Below are positions 27,054 to 36,270 of a stretch of 64,000 nucleotides of DNA, one piece after another. Source of the stretch: Nocardioides oleivorans (GTDB lineage Bacteria; Actinomycetota; Actinomycetes; Propionibacteriales; Nocardioidaceae); assembly GCF_004137255.1 (NCBI RefSeq), contig NZ_SDWT01000001.1, positions 558,001 through 622,000 on the forward strand, written 5' to 3'. The notes below the pieces were generated by a model, which saw only the letters and a list, made by a program, of their open reading frames with translations, was not told the DNA's origin and did not search any database. Numbering within the stretch: position 1 is the stretch's first letter; each line of letters begins with the position of its first letter. The translations under genes were made by a program, and so were the position numbers.

Positions 27054-28703
27054 GTGAACGACGGCCCCCTGATCGTCCAGTCGGACAAGACGCTCCTGCT
27101 CGAGGTCGACCACCCGTCGGCCGCCGAGGCCCGCAAGGCGATCGCCCCGTTCGCCGAGCTCGAGCGGTCCCCCGAGCACATCCACACCTACCGCCTGACC
27201 CCGCTCGGTCTCTGGAACGCCCGCGCCGCCGGGCACGACGCCGAGCAGGTCGTCGACGCGCTGCTGACCTGGAGCAGGTACGCCGTCCCGCACGCGCTGC
27301 TCGTCGACGTGGCCGAGACGATGGGGCGCTACGGCCGGCTCCGCCTCGAGAAGCACCCGGTCCACGGGCTGGTGCTGTCGTCGACGGACCAGCCGGTGCT
27401 CGAGGAGGTGCTGCGCGCGAAGAAGATCGCCGGCATGCTCGGCGAGCGGCTCGACGACGCCTCGGTCGCCGTCCACCCCAGCGAGCGCGGCAACCTCAAG
27501 CAGGCGCTGCTCAAGCTCGGCTGGCCGGCCGAGGACTTCGCCGGCTACGTCGACGGCGAGGCGCACGCGATCGACCTCGCCGAGGACGGCTGGTCCCTGC
27601 GGCCCTACCAGCGCGAGGCGGCCGAGTCGTTCTGGGACGGCGGGTCGGGAGTCGTCGTGCTGCCGTGCGGAGCCGGCAAGACGATCGTGGGCGCGGCCTC
27701 GATGGCGCACGCGCAGGCGACCACGCTGATCCTGGTCACCAACACGGTGAGCGCGCGGCAGTGGAAGGACGAGCTGGTCAAGCGCACGTCGCTGACGCCC
27801 GACGAGATCGGTGAGTACTCCGGTGCCGTCAAGGAGGTCCGCCCGGTCACGATCGCGACCTACCAGGTGCTGACGATGAAGCGGAAGGGCGTCTACCCGC
27901 ACCTCGAGCTGCTCGACGCCCGCGACTGGGGCCTCATCGTGTACGACGAGGTGCACCTGCTGCCGGCACCGATCTTCCGGATGACCGCCGACCTCCAGGC
28001 CCGACGCCGCCTCGGCCTGACCGCGACGCTCGTGCGCGAGGACGGTCGTGAGGGCGAGGTGTTCTCGCTGATCGGGCCGAAGCGCTACGACGCGCCGTGG
28101 AAGGACATCGAGGCGCAGGGCTACATCGCGCCCGCCGACTGCGTCGAGGTGCGGGTGACCCTGCCGGACGGCGAACGGCTCGCCTACGCCACGGCCGACC
28201 CCGACACGAGGTACCGGCTCGCGTCGTGCACCCACGCCAAGATCGGCGTCGTACGCGACCTCGTCAGGCAGCACGCCGGTCAGCCGACCCTCGTGATCGG
28301 GCAGTACATCGACCAGCTCGACGAGATCGGCGAGATGCTCGACGCGCCGGTCATCAAGGGCGAGACGACGGTGAAGGAGCGCCAGCGGCTCTTCGAGGCG
28401 TTCCGGTCCGGTGAGATCGGGCTGCTGGTGGTCAGCAAGGTCGCCAACTTCTCCATCGACCTGCCCTCGGCCGAGGTGGCGATCCAGGTCAGCGGCTCCT
28501 TCGGCTCGCGCCAGGAGGAGGCCCAGCGCCTCGGCCGGCTGCTGCGACCCAAGACGGAGGGCCGCAGCGCGCACTTCTACACGGTCGTCTCCCGCGACAC
28601 CGTCGACGCCGACTTCGCGCAGAACCGGCAGCGGTTCCTCGCCGAGCAGGGCTACGCCTACCGGATCGTCGACGCCGGGGACCTGCCGGCCGGCTCCGCC
28701 TGA
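27054..28703 (+). CDS. DNA repair helicase XPB (superfamily 2)
   Basis: This 549-residue 3'-5' helicase has an N-terminal damage-recognition-like region (residues 1-180), then the ATPase core: LRPYQREAAESFW, Walker A GAGKT (206-210), DEVH (298-301) and LGLTATLVREDG (motif III). The second lobe has VANFSIDLPSAEVAIQVSGSFGSRQEEAQRLGRLLRP (motifs V and VI). Length and motifs match bacterial XPB. It would unwind DNA during repair or transcription-coupled processes. The GTG start is supported by a leaderless -10. Confidence 0.93.
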   Translation: MNDGPLIVQSDKTLLLEVDHPSAAEARKAIAPFAELERSPEHIHTYRLTPLGLWNARAAGHDAEQVVDALLTWSRYAVPHALLVDVAETMGRYGRLRLEKHPVHGLVLSSTDQPVLEEVLRAKKIAGMLGERLDDASVAVHPSERGNLKQALLKLGWPAEDFAGYVDGEAHAIDLAEDGWSLRPYQREAAESFWDGGSGVVVLPCGAGKTIVGAASMAHAQATTLILVTNTVSARQWKDELVKRTSLTPDEIGEYSGAVKEVRPVTIATYQVLTMKRKGVYPHLELLDARDWGLIVYDEVHLLPAPIFRMTADLQARRRLGLTATLVREDGREGEVFSLIGPKRYDAPWKDIEAQGYIAPADCVEVRVTLPDGERLAYATADPDTRYRLASCTHAKIGVVRDLVRQHAGQPTLVIGQYIDQLDEIGEMLDAPVIKGETTVKERQRLFEAFRSGEIGLLVVSKVANFSIDLPSAEVAIQVSGSFGSRQEEAQRLGRLLRPKTEGRSAHFYTVVSRDTVDADFAQNRQRFLAEQGYAYRIVDAGDLPAGSA

Positions 28704-28745
28704 CCGGGTACGACGTCGCGCGAGGGCGCGCGTGGGTCGCACGGA

Positions 28746-28751
28746 TAGCCT
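28746..28751 (+). promoter_or_regulatory. -10 hexamer TAGCCT upstream of the MpaB-like gene
   Basis: Thirteen bases separate the start of the hexamer from the ATG at 28759; no Shine-Dalgarno is present. Confidence 0.4.
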
Positions 28752-28758
28752 CGGCAGC

Positions 28759-29643
28759 ATGAACGTCCGTGACCGCATCGGCGCCGAGCTGTTCCGCAAG
28801 GTCGCGGGGCCGGACGGTCCCCGCCAGCGCGAGCGCGTGCACGGCACGCCGGGCCCGCGCTGGTTCGATCCCGGCTCCGCGATCCACCGCGTCCACGGCG
28901 ACGCCTCGATGTTCGTCGGCGGCATCCGCGCGATCATGCTGCAGTCGCTGCACCCCGCCGCCATGCAGGGGGTCGCCGACCACTCCGGCTACCGGGGCGA
29001 CATGTGGGGCCGGCTCGCCCAGGTGTCGACCTACATCGCGATGACGACCTTCGGCGCCGAGAAGGACGCGCTGCAGCTGATCCGGGCCGTCCAGCGCGCG
29101 CACGAGTCCGTCGTCGGCACGCTGCCCGACGGGACGCCCTACGCCGCCTCCGACCCGCACCTGCTCGGCTGGGTGCACGCCGCCGAGATCGACAGCTTCC
29201 TGCGCGCGCACGACCGGTTCGGCCACCGCCCGCTGGTCGGTGCCGAGCGCGACGAGTACGTCGCCCAGGCAGCGGTCGCCGCGGCCCACCTCGGCGTGCT
29301 CGACCCGCCGCGGACCGAGGACGAGCTGGCCGCCACCCTGGCGTCGTACGCCCCCGAGCTGCGCGGCACCGACGCCGCGCGCGACGCGATCCGCTTCCTG
29401 GTCTGGCACCCCGACCTCCCGCTGGCAGCGCGTCCGGCCTACCTCTCCCTGGTGGGTGCCGCGGTCTCGCTCACGTCCGAGTCGGCTCGTCGCGAGCTGG
29501 GGCTGCCGCATCCCCCCGTGCTCGACCGGGCGATCGACGTCACCGTCGGACGCGCGCTCGGCAAGGTGTCGACCGGTGCGATCCGGTGGGCGATGACCTC
29601 CGGGCGCGAGCACGCGCAGACGATCGAGGACTCGCGGGCGTGA
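28759..29643 (+). CDS. Oxygenase MpaB-like family (DUF2236) protein
   Basis: This 294-residue protein belongs to the DUF2236/MpaB group, whose best-studied members are latex-clearing or terpenoid-cleaving oxygenases that bind heme. Visible landmarks are RVHGDASMFVGGIRAIMLQSLHP, ADHSGYRGDMWGRLAQVSTY and WVHAAEIDSFLRAHDRFG, with conserved His and Arg that could coordinate heme. It is cytoplasmic by sequence. The stop overlaps the HD hydrolase start (GTGA). Substrate is unknown. Confidence 0.82.
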   Translation: MNVRDRIGAELFRKVAGPDGPRQRERVHGTPGPRWFDPGSAIHRVHGDASMFVGGIRAIMLQSLHPAAMQGVADHSGYRGDMWGRLAQVSTYIAMTTFGAEKDALQLIRAVQRAHESVVGTLPDGTPYAASDPHLLGWVHAAEIDSFLRAHDRFGHRPLVGAERDEYVAQAAVAAAHLGVLDPPRTEDELAATLASYAPELRGTDAARDAIRFLVWHPDLPLAARPAYLSLVGAAVSLTSESARRELGLPHPPVLDRAIDVTVGRALGKVSTGAIRWAMTSGREHAQTIEDSRA

Positions 29644-30233
29644 GCCTCGGCCCGCGACTGGCCACGCGCTGGCCGATGGAGGACCACCTCGACCTGCGCG
29701 ACGAGCTCCTCGCCGCCTGGGACCGGTCCGGCTACCACGACCTGCTGCACCTCACCGAGGTCCTCGATCGCCTCGACCTGCTGCGGTCTGCCGGCGCCGG
29801 GTTCGACCCGACCTCCGTAGGGCTGGCGGCGTGGTTCCACGACGCCGTCTACGACGGCACGGCCGACGACGAGGAGCGGTCGGCGCAGTGGGCCGAGCGC
29901 GCCCTCCCGGTGCCGTACGCCGACGAGGTGGCGCGGCTGGTCCGGATGACCGTGCACCACCGACCGGGCGACGACGACCCGGCGGGCGGCGCGCTGAGCG
30001 ACGCGGACCTCGCGATCCTGGCGGCTCCGCGCGAGCGCTACCACGCCTACGTGGCAGGCGTGCGCGCCGACTTCGCCCACGTCGCGGACGACGACTTCCG
30101 GGTCGGCCGGGCGCTGGTGCTCGCCGACCTCGCGGCCAAGCCGTGGCTCTTCCACACTGCCCAGGGGCGCGGCCTCTGGGAGGCAGGGGCGCGCGCCAAC
30201 CTCACGCGCGAGCTCGACGAGCTCCGCGCGTGA
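29640..30233 (+). CDS. HD-domain metal-dependent phosphohydrolase
   Basis: This 197-residue protein has the HD signature YHDLLHLTEVLDRL and GLAAWFHDAVYDG, with later VRMTVHHR and DADLAIL supplying further ligands. Such proteins hydrolyse phosphate esters of nucleotides. Its start overlaps the MpaB gene stop by 4 bp, so the two are co-translated. The 3' end faces the gntR gene on the other strand. The natural substrate is unknown. Confidence 0.82.
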   Translation: MSLGPRLATRWPMEDHLDLRDELLAAWDRSGYHDLLHLTEVLDRLDLLRSAGAGFDPTSVGLAAWFHDAVYDGTADDEERSAQWAERALPVPYADEVARLVRMTVHHRPGDDDPAGGALSDADLAILAAPRERYHAYVAGVRADFAHVADDDFRVGRALVLADLAAKPWLFHTAQGRGLWEAGARANLTRELDELRA

Positions 30234-30236
30234 GGC

Positions 30237-30959
30237 TCAGCGGTCGGCGAGCGACAGGTAGACCGTGAAGCGGTCGTGCCGGTAGCAGGTGCGCGAGACC
30301 TCGACGATGCGGCCGTCGGAGACGGCGCGACGCGAGTGGCGCAGCACGGGGTCTCCCTCGGCGACCTCGAGGACGGTGGCCTCCTCCGCGCTGGCGCGGT
30401 CGGCGCTGATCGAGTCCTCGACCTCGGTGGGACGCAGGCCGCGAGCGGCGAGCGCCTCGTAGAGGCTCGTCGGGGTGCCGTGCTGCAGGAAGCCCGGCAG
30501 CAGCACCTCGTTGAGGTAGGCGTCCTCGACGCACACGATCGCCTGGTCGGCACGGCGCAGCCGGCGCCAGTGCAGGACCGGGTCACCGGGCGAGATGTCG
30601 AGGGCGCGGGCGACGCCCGGACCGGCCTGCTCGACGCGGGCCAGCAGGGTCTGGGACTCCGGCAGCATGCCCCGGCGACGGATCTCCTCGGTGAAGGAGG
30701 TCAGGCGACCGGCGGTCTTGGGCGGCTGCGCGACGAACGTGCCACGTCCAGGGATGCGCTCCAGCAGACCCTCGGCGACGAGCGCGTCGAGCGCCTGTCG
30801 TACGGTCATCCGGGCCACTCCGAAGCGAGCGACCAGCTCGCGCTCCGACGGTGCCGCGGATCCCGGGGGCTGCGCCTCGATGAGGCTGCGGACGTGCTCA
30901 CGAACCTGGACGTGCTTCAACGCCCGCTGGCGCGGTACGACGAGGTCCACAGGTTCCAT
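30237..30959 (-). CDS. GntR-family regulator with UTRA domain
   Basis: This 240-residue regulator has an N-terminal winged helix (PPGSAAPSERELVARFGVARMTVRQAL, residues ~30-60) followed by GLLERIPGRGTFV and a UTRA effector domain ending in CYRHDRFTVYLSL. The organisation and sequence resemble DasR/NagR-type amino-sugar regulators, but the effector cannot be assigned. It starts 24 bases before a DasR-box-like dyad and has a -10-like TAATCT (30973-30968), which suggests autoregulation. Confidence 0.87.
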   Translation of the reverse strand: MEPVDLVVPRQRALKHVQVREHVRSLIEAQPPGSAAPSERELVARFGVARMTVRQALDALVAEGLLERIPGRGTFVAQPPKTAGRLTSFTEEIRRRGMLPESQTLLARVEQAGPGVARALDISPGDPVLHWRRLRRADQAIVCVEDAYLNEVLLPGFLQHGTPTSLYEALAARGLRPTEVEDSISADRASAEEATVLEVAEGDPVLRHSRRAVSDGRIVEVSRTCYRHDRFTVYLSLADR

Positions 30960-30977
30960 AGCCAGTCAGATTAGGAC

Positions 30978-30989
30978 TGGGCTGGACCA
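30978..30989. promoter_or_regulatory. Candidate GntR/UTRA operator (DasR-box-like)
   Basis: On the minus strand this reads TGGTCCAGCCCA, matching 10 of 12 positions of the DasR core TGGTCTAGACCA. It lies between the expected -35 and the -10 TAATCT (30973-30968) of the gntR gene, where a repressor would act. Confidence 0.4.
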
Positions 30990-31040
30990 GGTGTCACCAC
31001 ATTGAGGAATCCTTCGATAAACACTCGACGGAACCTCGAG

Positions 31041-31060
31041 GATCGAACGCGTGTTCGATC
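31041..31060. promoter_or_regulatory. SOS box (LexA site) upstream of alkB
   Basis: GATCGAAC and GTTCGATC are perfect inverted arms around GCGT, giving the actinobacterial LexA core GAAC-N4-GTTC with extended symmetry. It lies immediately upstream of the alkB -10 (31067-31072), covering the -35 position, as expected for repression by LexA. Confidence 0.78.
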
Positions 31061-31066
31061 GTGCGC

Positions 31067-31072
31067 TAGGAT
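31067..31072 (+). promoter_or_regulatory. -10 hexamer TAGGAT of the alkB gene
   Basis: It begins 12 bases before the GTG at 31079, indicating a leaderless mRNA, and sits just downstream of the SOS box. Confidence 0.5.
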
Positions 31073-31078
31073 GCCCGT

Positions 31079-31690
31079 GTGGACTTCCAGACGTCCCTCT
31101 TCGCCGATGCCACCACGGATTCCGTGGCGCTCACCCCTGAGCGCCGGACCCTGACGCGTGGAGCGTGGGTCGACGTCCAGCGCAACTGGCTGGCCGACCC
31201 CGACGCCGCGTTTTCCGCACTCGTCTCCCGGGTCCCGTGGCGGGCGGAGAGCCGCGAGATGTACGACCGGGTCGTCGACGTGCCACGGCTCGTGCACACC
31301 TACCTCGGCGGCGACGCACTCCCCCATCCGTCGCTCGAGCGCGCGCGCGACGCGCTCTCCGCCCACTACCGCGACGAGCTCGGCGAGCCGTTCGTGAGCG
31401 CCGGCTGCTGCTACTACCGCGACGGCCGCGACTCCGTCGCGTGGCACGGCGACACCCTCGGCCGCGGTCGCACCGGCGACACGATGGTGGCGATCGTCAG
31501 CGTCGGCGACCCGCGCCGCCTCATGCTCCGGCCGCGCGGCGGCGGAGCGTCCGTCTCGGTGACGATGGGCCACGGCGACCTGGTCGTGATGGGCGGGTCC
31601 TGCCAGCGCACCTGGGAGCACGCCGTGCCCAAGGTCGCGCACGCCGGCCCGCGGATCTCGGTGCAGTTCCGCCCGCTCAACGTCTTCTGA
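31079..31690 (+). CDS. alkB: AlkB-type 2-oxoglutarate/Fe(II)-dependent DNA dioxygenase
   Basis: This 203-residue enzyme oxidatively removes alkyl groups from damaged bases. The Fe(II) ligands are His123 and Asp125 (VAWHGDTLG) and His181 (EHAVPK), and the 2-oxoglutarate-binding arginines are in PRISVQFRPL (Arg192, Arg198). The residues between (YYRDGRDSV) match the AlkB2 group. GTG 31079 is supported by the -10 and an SOS box upstream. Its 3' end overlaps the coxG gene on the other strand by 14 bases. Confidence 0.9.
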   Translation: MDFQTSLFADATTDSVALTPERRTLTRGAWVDVQRNWLADPDAAFSALVSRVPWRAESREMYDRVVDVPRLVHTYLGGDALPHPSLERARDALSAHYRDELGEPFVSAGCCYYRDGRDSVAWHGDTLGRGRTGDTMVAIVSVGDPRRLMLRPRGGGASVSVTMGHGDLVVMGGSCQRTWEHAVPKVAHAGPRISVQFRPLNVF

Positions 31691-32390
31691 GGATCCGCCG
31701 CACCACCGCGAGACCCGCGACGGCCGCGAGTGCGTGCTTCCAGTACGACCTCACCAGCACCGGCAGCACCGCGCTGCCGAGGTCGAGCGCCTCGGCCTCC
31801 CGCGGAGGTGGCGGTGGTGGCGACGTCCGCGGACCGGGAGGGGGCGACGGGGGCGGGGCTGCCAGCTGCTCGGGGGGTAGGGCAGCATCCGCCCCCGCCG
31901 CGGTCCCCGGGTCCGGATCGGTGGGTGGCTCGGGAGCCGCCGGCTCGGGTGCCGCGAGCCGCTGCTCGAGGCAGGCCACGAACTGGCCGAGGAGCTTGTC
32001 GGAGACGTCCTGCATCACGCCCCGCCCGAACTGGGCGGGCTTGCCGGTGACGGCGAGGTCTGTCTCCACGGAGATGTCGGTGGCACCGCCGGCATCGGTC
32101 ATCTCGACGGTGACCTTCGCCCCCGCCGTACCGTTGCCGCGCTTGTCCTTGCCCTTCGCGTCGACGACGAAGCGGTGCGCGGCGTCGTCCTTCTCCACGA
32201 AGGTGCCGGTGCCGTTGTAGAGCAGCGCGATCGGACCGAGCTTGACCTTCACCGACCCGGCGAAGGAGGACTCGTCGGCCTCGGTCACCTGGGCTCCGGG
32301 GAAGCACTCGGCGACCGAGGCGATGTCCTTGAAGTGCGCCCACGTCTCCTCGACGCCGATCGGGACCGTGAAGCGGTGGCTCAGCTCCAT
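31677..32390 (-). CDS. coxG: CoxG-like SRPBCC carbon monoxide dehydrogenase subunit G
   Basis: This 237-residue protein has an N-terminal SRPBCC/CoxG domain (MELSHRFTVPIGVEETWAHF to about residue 145), then a Pro/Ala-rich linker. A C-terminal hydrophobic helix followed by RRILRRR suggests membrane attachment. In related clusters CoxG helps membrane anchoring or complex assembly of the molybdenum hydroxylase. It is the last gene of coxS-coxL-coxM-coxG and abuts coxM. Confidence 0.87.
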   Translation of the reverse strand: MELSHRFTVPIGVEETWAHFKDIASVAECFPGAQVTEADESSFAGSVKVKLGPIALLYNGTGTFVEKDDAAHRFVVDAKGKDKRGNGTAGAKVTVEMTDAGGATDISVETDLAVTGKPAQFGRGVMQDVSDKLLGQFVACLEQRLAAPEPAAPEPPTDPDPGTAAGADAALPPEQLAAPPPSPPPGPRTSPPPPPPREAEALDLGSAVLPVLVRSYWKHALAAVAGLAVVRRILRRR

Positions 32391-33245
32391 CTACGCGCCA
32401 GCCGCCTTCAGGACCGCACGCCCGGTCAGCACCCGTGCGAGGTGCTGGCGGTAGTCGGCCGCGCCGTTGAGGTCGGTCGGCGGGTTGGTCCCGTCGGCGG
32501 CGAGCTCCACGGCAGCGCGTACGCCGTCCTCGGTCGCGCTCGCCCCGGCGAGTGCGGCCTCGGTGGCCGCTGCCCGCAGCGGTGTGGAGCCCATGTTGGT
32601 GAGCCCGACCTTCGCCTCGTCGATCGAGCCGCCCGAGGACCGCACGGTCGCCGCGACCGCGACGATCGGCCACTGGTGGGCGACGCGGACGAACTTCTCG
32701 TAGTGCGCGCCCCAGCCGGTGTGCTTGGGCAGCCGGACCTCGGTGAGGATCTCGTCGTCGCCGATGGCGGTCTCGAAGAGGTCGACGAAGAAGTCCGCTG
32801 CCTCGACCGTGCGGGTCCCCCCGGGGCCGGCGATCACGAACTGCGCGCCGAGGGCGAGCGCCGGCGCGCCGAGGTCACCTGCGGGGTCGGCGTGCGCGAG
32901 CGCCCCGCCGAAGGTGCCGCGGTGCCGGATCTGCGAGTCGGCCACCTCGGCCGCCGCCTTGGCGACCAGCAGCGCGTGCTCCTTGACCAGGTCGTGGTCG
33001 CGCACGTCGTGGTGGGTGGTCATCGCCCCGACCACGATGGCGTCGCCGTCGTCGCGGATGCCCCGCAGCGAGGAGATGCCGCCGAGGTCGATGACCACCT
33101 CGGGCGCGTTGAGCCGCATCCGCAGGACGGGCAGCAGGCTCTGGCCGCCGGCCAGGATCTTCGCGTCGTCGCCGTGCTCGCCGAGCGCGGCCAGGGCCTC
33201 CTCGACCGATGCAGGTGCGAGGTAGTCGAACTTCACCGGGATCAC
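32391..33245 (-). CDS. coxM: Molybdenum hydroxylase FAD-binding (medium) subunit
   Basis: This 284-residue FAD-binding subunit has the nucleotide-binding motif ILAGGQSLLPVLRMRL (about residues 29-44) and the second flavin motif HRGTFGGALAHADPAGD, followed by the C-terminal CO_deh_flav_C domain. It passes electrons from the iron-sulfur subunit to the acceptor. GTG at 33245 overlaps the coxL stop (GTGA), so the subunits are translationally coupled. Confidence 0.9.
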   Translation of the reverse strand: MIPVKFDYLAPASVEEALAALGEHGDDAKILAGGQSLLPVLRMRLNAPEVVIDLGGISSLRGIRDDGDAIVVGAMTTHHDVRDHDLVKEHALLVAKAAAEVADSQIRHRGTFGGALAHADPAGDLGAPALALGAQFVIAGPGGTRTVEAADFFVDLFETAIGDDEILTEVRLPKHTGWGAHYEKFVRVAHQWPIVAVAATVRSSGGSIDEAKVGLTNMGSTPLRAAATEAALAGASATEDGVRAAVELAADGTNPPTDLNGAADYRQHLARVLTGRAVLKAAGA

Positions 33246-35703
33246 TGGCCCGCTCCGTCCTGGTTGAGGGAACCCTCGTCGAAGTGCGGCATCGCGTCGG
33301 GCGGTGTCTCCGTCGCCCCGCCGGCCGACGAGCCCTGGATCGCGCGCCACACCCGCTCCGGGGTGCACGGCATCTGGACGTCGTTCACGCCCAGGTGTCG
33401 GACGGCGTCGACGACGGCGTTGACCACGGCCGGGGTCGAGGCGATGGTCCCCGCCTCACCGACGCCCTTGGTGCCGAGGGTGTTGGTCGTGCAGATGCTC
33501 GGCTCGTCGGTGTGGACGACGTCGAAGGAGATCGTGTCGGCCGACGTGGGCAGCAGGTAGTCGACGAACGACCCGCTCACGAGGGTGCCGGCCTCGTCGT
33601 GCACCGCCTCCTCCCAGAGCGCCTGTGCGATGCCCTGCACGAGCCCGCCGTGCACCTGCCCGGCGACGATCAGCGGGTTGATGATCGTGCCGATGTCGTC
33701 GCAGCAGGTGTACTTCCGCATCTTCACCGCACCCGTCTCGGTGTCGACCTCCATCGCGCAGAGGTGCGTGCCGTGCGGGTAGTTGAAGTTCACGGGGTCG
33801 TAGGTCGCGTCGGCGTCGAGGCTCAGCTCCATGCCCTCGGGGTAGTCGTGCCCCGCGAACGTCGCCGTCGCCAGCTCCTGGATCGCCTTGCCCTGGTCGG
33901 TGCCGCGCACGGTGAACTTGCCGTCGGCGTAGTCCAGGTCGTCGGCGTTGGCCTCCAGCAGGTGCGCCGCGAGCACCTTGGCCTTGTCGATCACCTTGTC
34001 GACCGCCTTGACCAGCGCCTCGCCTCCCACGACCAGCGACCGCGAGCCGTAGGTGTCGAGGCCCTTGGGCGCCACCTGGGTGTCCCCATGCAGCACCTCG
34101 ACGTCCTCGAACGGCACCCCCAGGCGGTCGGCGACGATCTGGCTGAAGGCCGTCTCGTGGCCCTGCCCGTGGGCACTCGCACCGGTGACGACCTCGACCT
34201 TGCCGAGCGGGGTCAGGCGCACGCTCGCGCTCTCCCAGCCGCCGGCGCCGTAGTCCAGGCTGCCCAGCACCCGGCTCGGGGCCAGGCCGCACATCTCGGT
34301 GAAGGTCGAGACGCCGATGCCGAGCTGCACCCGGTCGCCGCGCTCGCGCCGCTCGGCCTGCTCGCGGCGCAGCTCGTCGTAGCCGAAGGACGCCTTGGCC
34401 TTCTCGGTGGCGGCCTCGTAGTTGCCGGTGTCGTACTCGAGCCCGGCCACCGTCGTGAAGGGGAACTCCTCGTGGGTGATCCAGTTGCGCTCGCGGATCT
34501 CCAGCGGGTCGACGCCCACCTCCGCGGCGAGCTCGTCCATGAGCCGTTCGATGGCGTACGTCGCCTCCGGCCGCCCGGCGCCGCGGTAGGCGTCGGTGAA
34601 GGTCGTGTTGGTGAGGACCGTCTGGCACTCGAAGCGGTAGGCCGGGAACTTGTAGATCGCGTTGAACATGAACGCGCCCAGCACCGGGACACCGCCGCCG
34701 ACGATGGCGACGTAGGACCCGAGGTCGGCGTCGAGGTGCACCTTGAGCCCGGTCACCTTGCCGTCCTTGTCGGCCGCGAGGGTCAGCGTCTGCACCTGGT
34801 CGCGCCCGTGGTGGGCCGCCATCAGGCTCTCGCTGCGGGTCTCGGTGTACTTGACCGGCTTCGACAGGCGTCGGGCGACTGCCCAGGCGATCCACTCCTC
34901 CGGGGTCGCCTGCAGCTTGCCGCCGAACCCGCCACCGACGTCGGGGGCGATGACCCGGATCTTGCTCTCGGGCACCCCGGTGGTGGCCGCCAGGGCGAAC
35001 CTCAGGATGTGCGGGATCTGGGTGGCCGACCACATGGTCAGCTGCTCGCTGGTCGGGTCGACCACGACGCTGCGGGGCTCCATGAAGGCCGGGATGAGCC
35101 GCTGCTGGCGGTACTCCCGCTCGATCACGATGCCGTTGGCGCGGGCCTCGGTGATGGCGGCCTCGGCGTCGGTGCCGGTGCCGGCCTCGCCGGAGTCGAA
35201 GACCCACAGCGCGGACTTGTTGGTGCCCAGGTCCGGGTGGGCGAGCACCTCGTCCTTGAGCGCGTTCTTGATGCCGATCACGGCCGGCAGCTCGTCGTAC
35301 TCCACGTCCACGAGCTCGGCGGCGTCGCGGGCCTCCGCGACGCTCCGGGCCACGACGACGGCGACGATCTCGCCGGCGAAGGCGACCCGGTCGGCGGGCA
35401 TCGGCGAGTGGGTCGGGGTCTTCTGGTCCGGGGTGATCGGCCACGCGTTGATGCAGGCGCCGAGCTCCTCGCCGAAGTCCTTGCCGCTGAGCACGGCGAC
35501 CACGTTGGGCGAGGCCTTGGCCGCCTCGGTGTCGATCGAGGTGATGGTCGCGTGGGCGAACGGGCTGCGCACCATCGCCAGGTGCAGCATCCCGGGCAGG
35601 GTGATGTTGTCGGTCCAGCGGGTGCGACCGGTGATCAGGCGCTGGTCCTCCTTGCGCCGGCGGTCCTTGCCGATCTCGGCTGCGGGACGGTCCTGGGTGG
35701 CGG

Positions 35704-35707
<4 letters not shown>
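33242..35707 (-). CDS. coxL: Molybdenum hydroxylase large subunit, form II (AYRGAGR)
   Basis: This 821-residue catalytic subunit binds the molybdopterin cytosine dinucleotide cofactor. The substrate-loop signature at residues 373-379 is AYRGAGR, the form II type, rather than AYRCSFR of proven aerobic CO dehydrogenases. The Mo-site Glu is Glu751 in [11 protein letters not shown], and [17 protein letters not shown] is also present. It overlaps coxS (4 bp) and coxM (4 bp). Annotation as CO dehydrogenase is therefore by homology only; other N-heterocycle or aldehyde substrates are possible. Confidence 0.9.
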
Positions 35708-36177
<470 letters not shown>

Positions 36178-36234
36178 GTGGCGCCTCCGGGCGTGTGAGG
36201 TGGGTCACTCTCGCCACCGACGCTAGGCGTCGAT

Positions 36235-36264
36235 GGTTGGTCCGCGGTTGCCCGCGGACCAACC
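36235..36264 (-). terminator. Terminator of the ScyD-like gene
   Basis: GGTTGGTCCGCGG and its exact complement form a 13-bp perfect stem with a TTGC loop, starting 6 bases after the gene's stop. It lies just upstream of the coxS promoter region and would insulate the cox operon from read-through. Confidence 0.7.
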
Positions 36265-36270
36265 CGCGCA

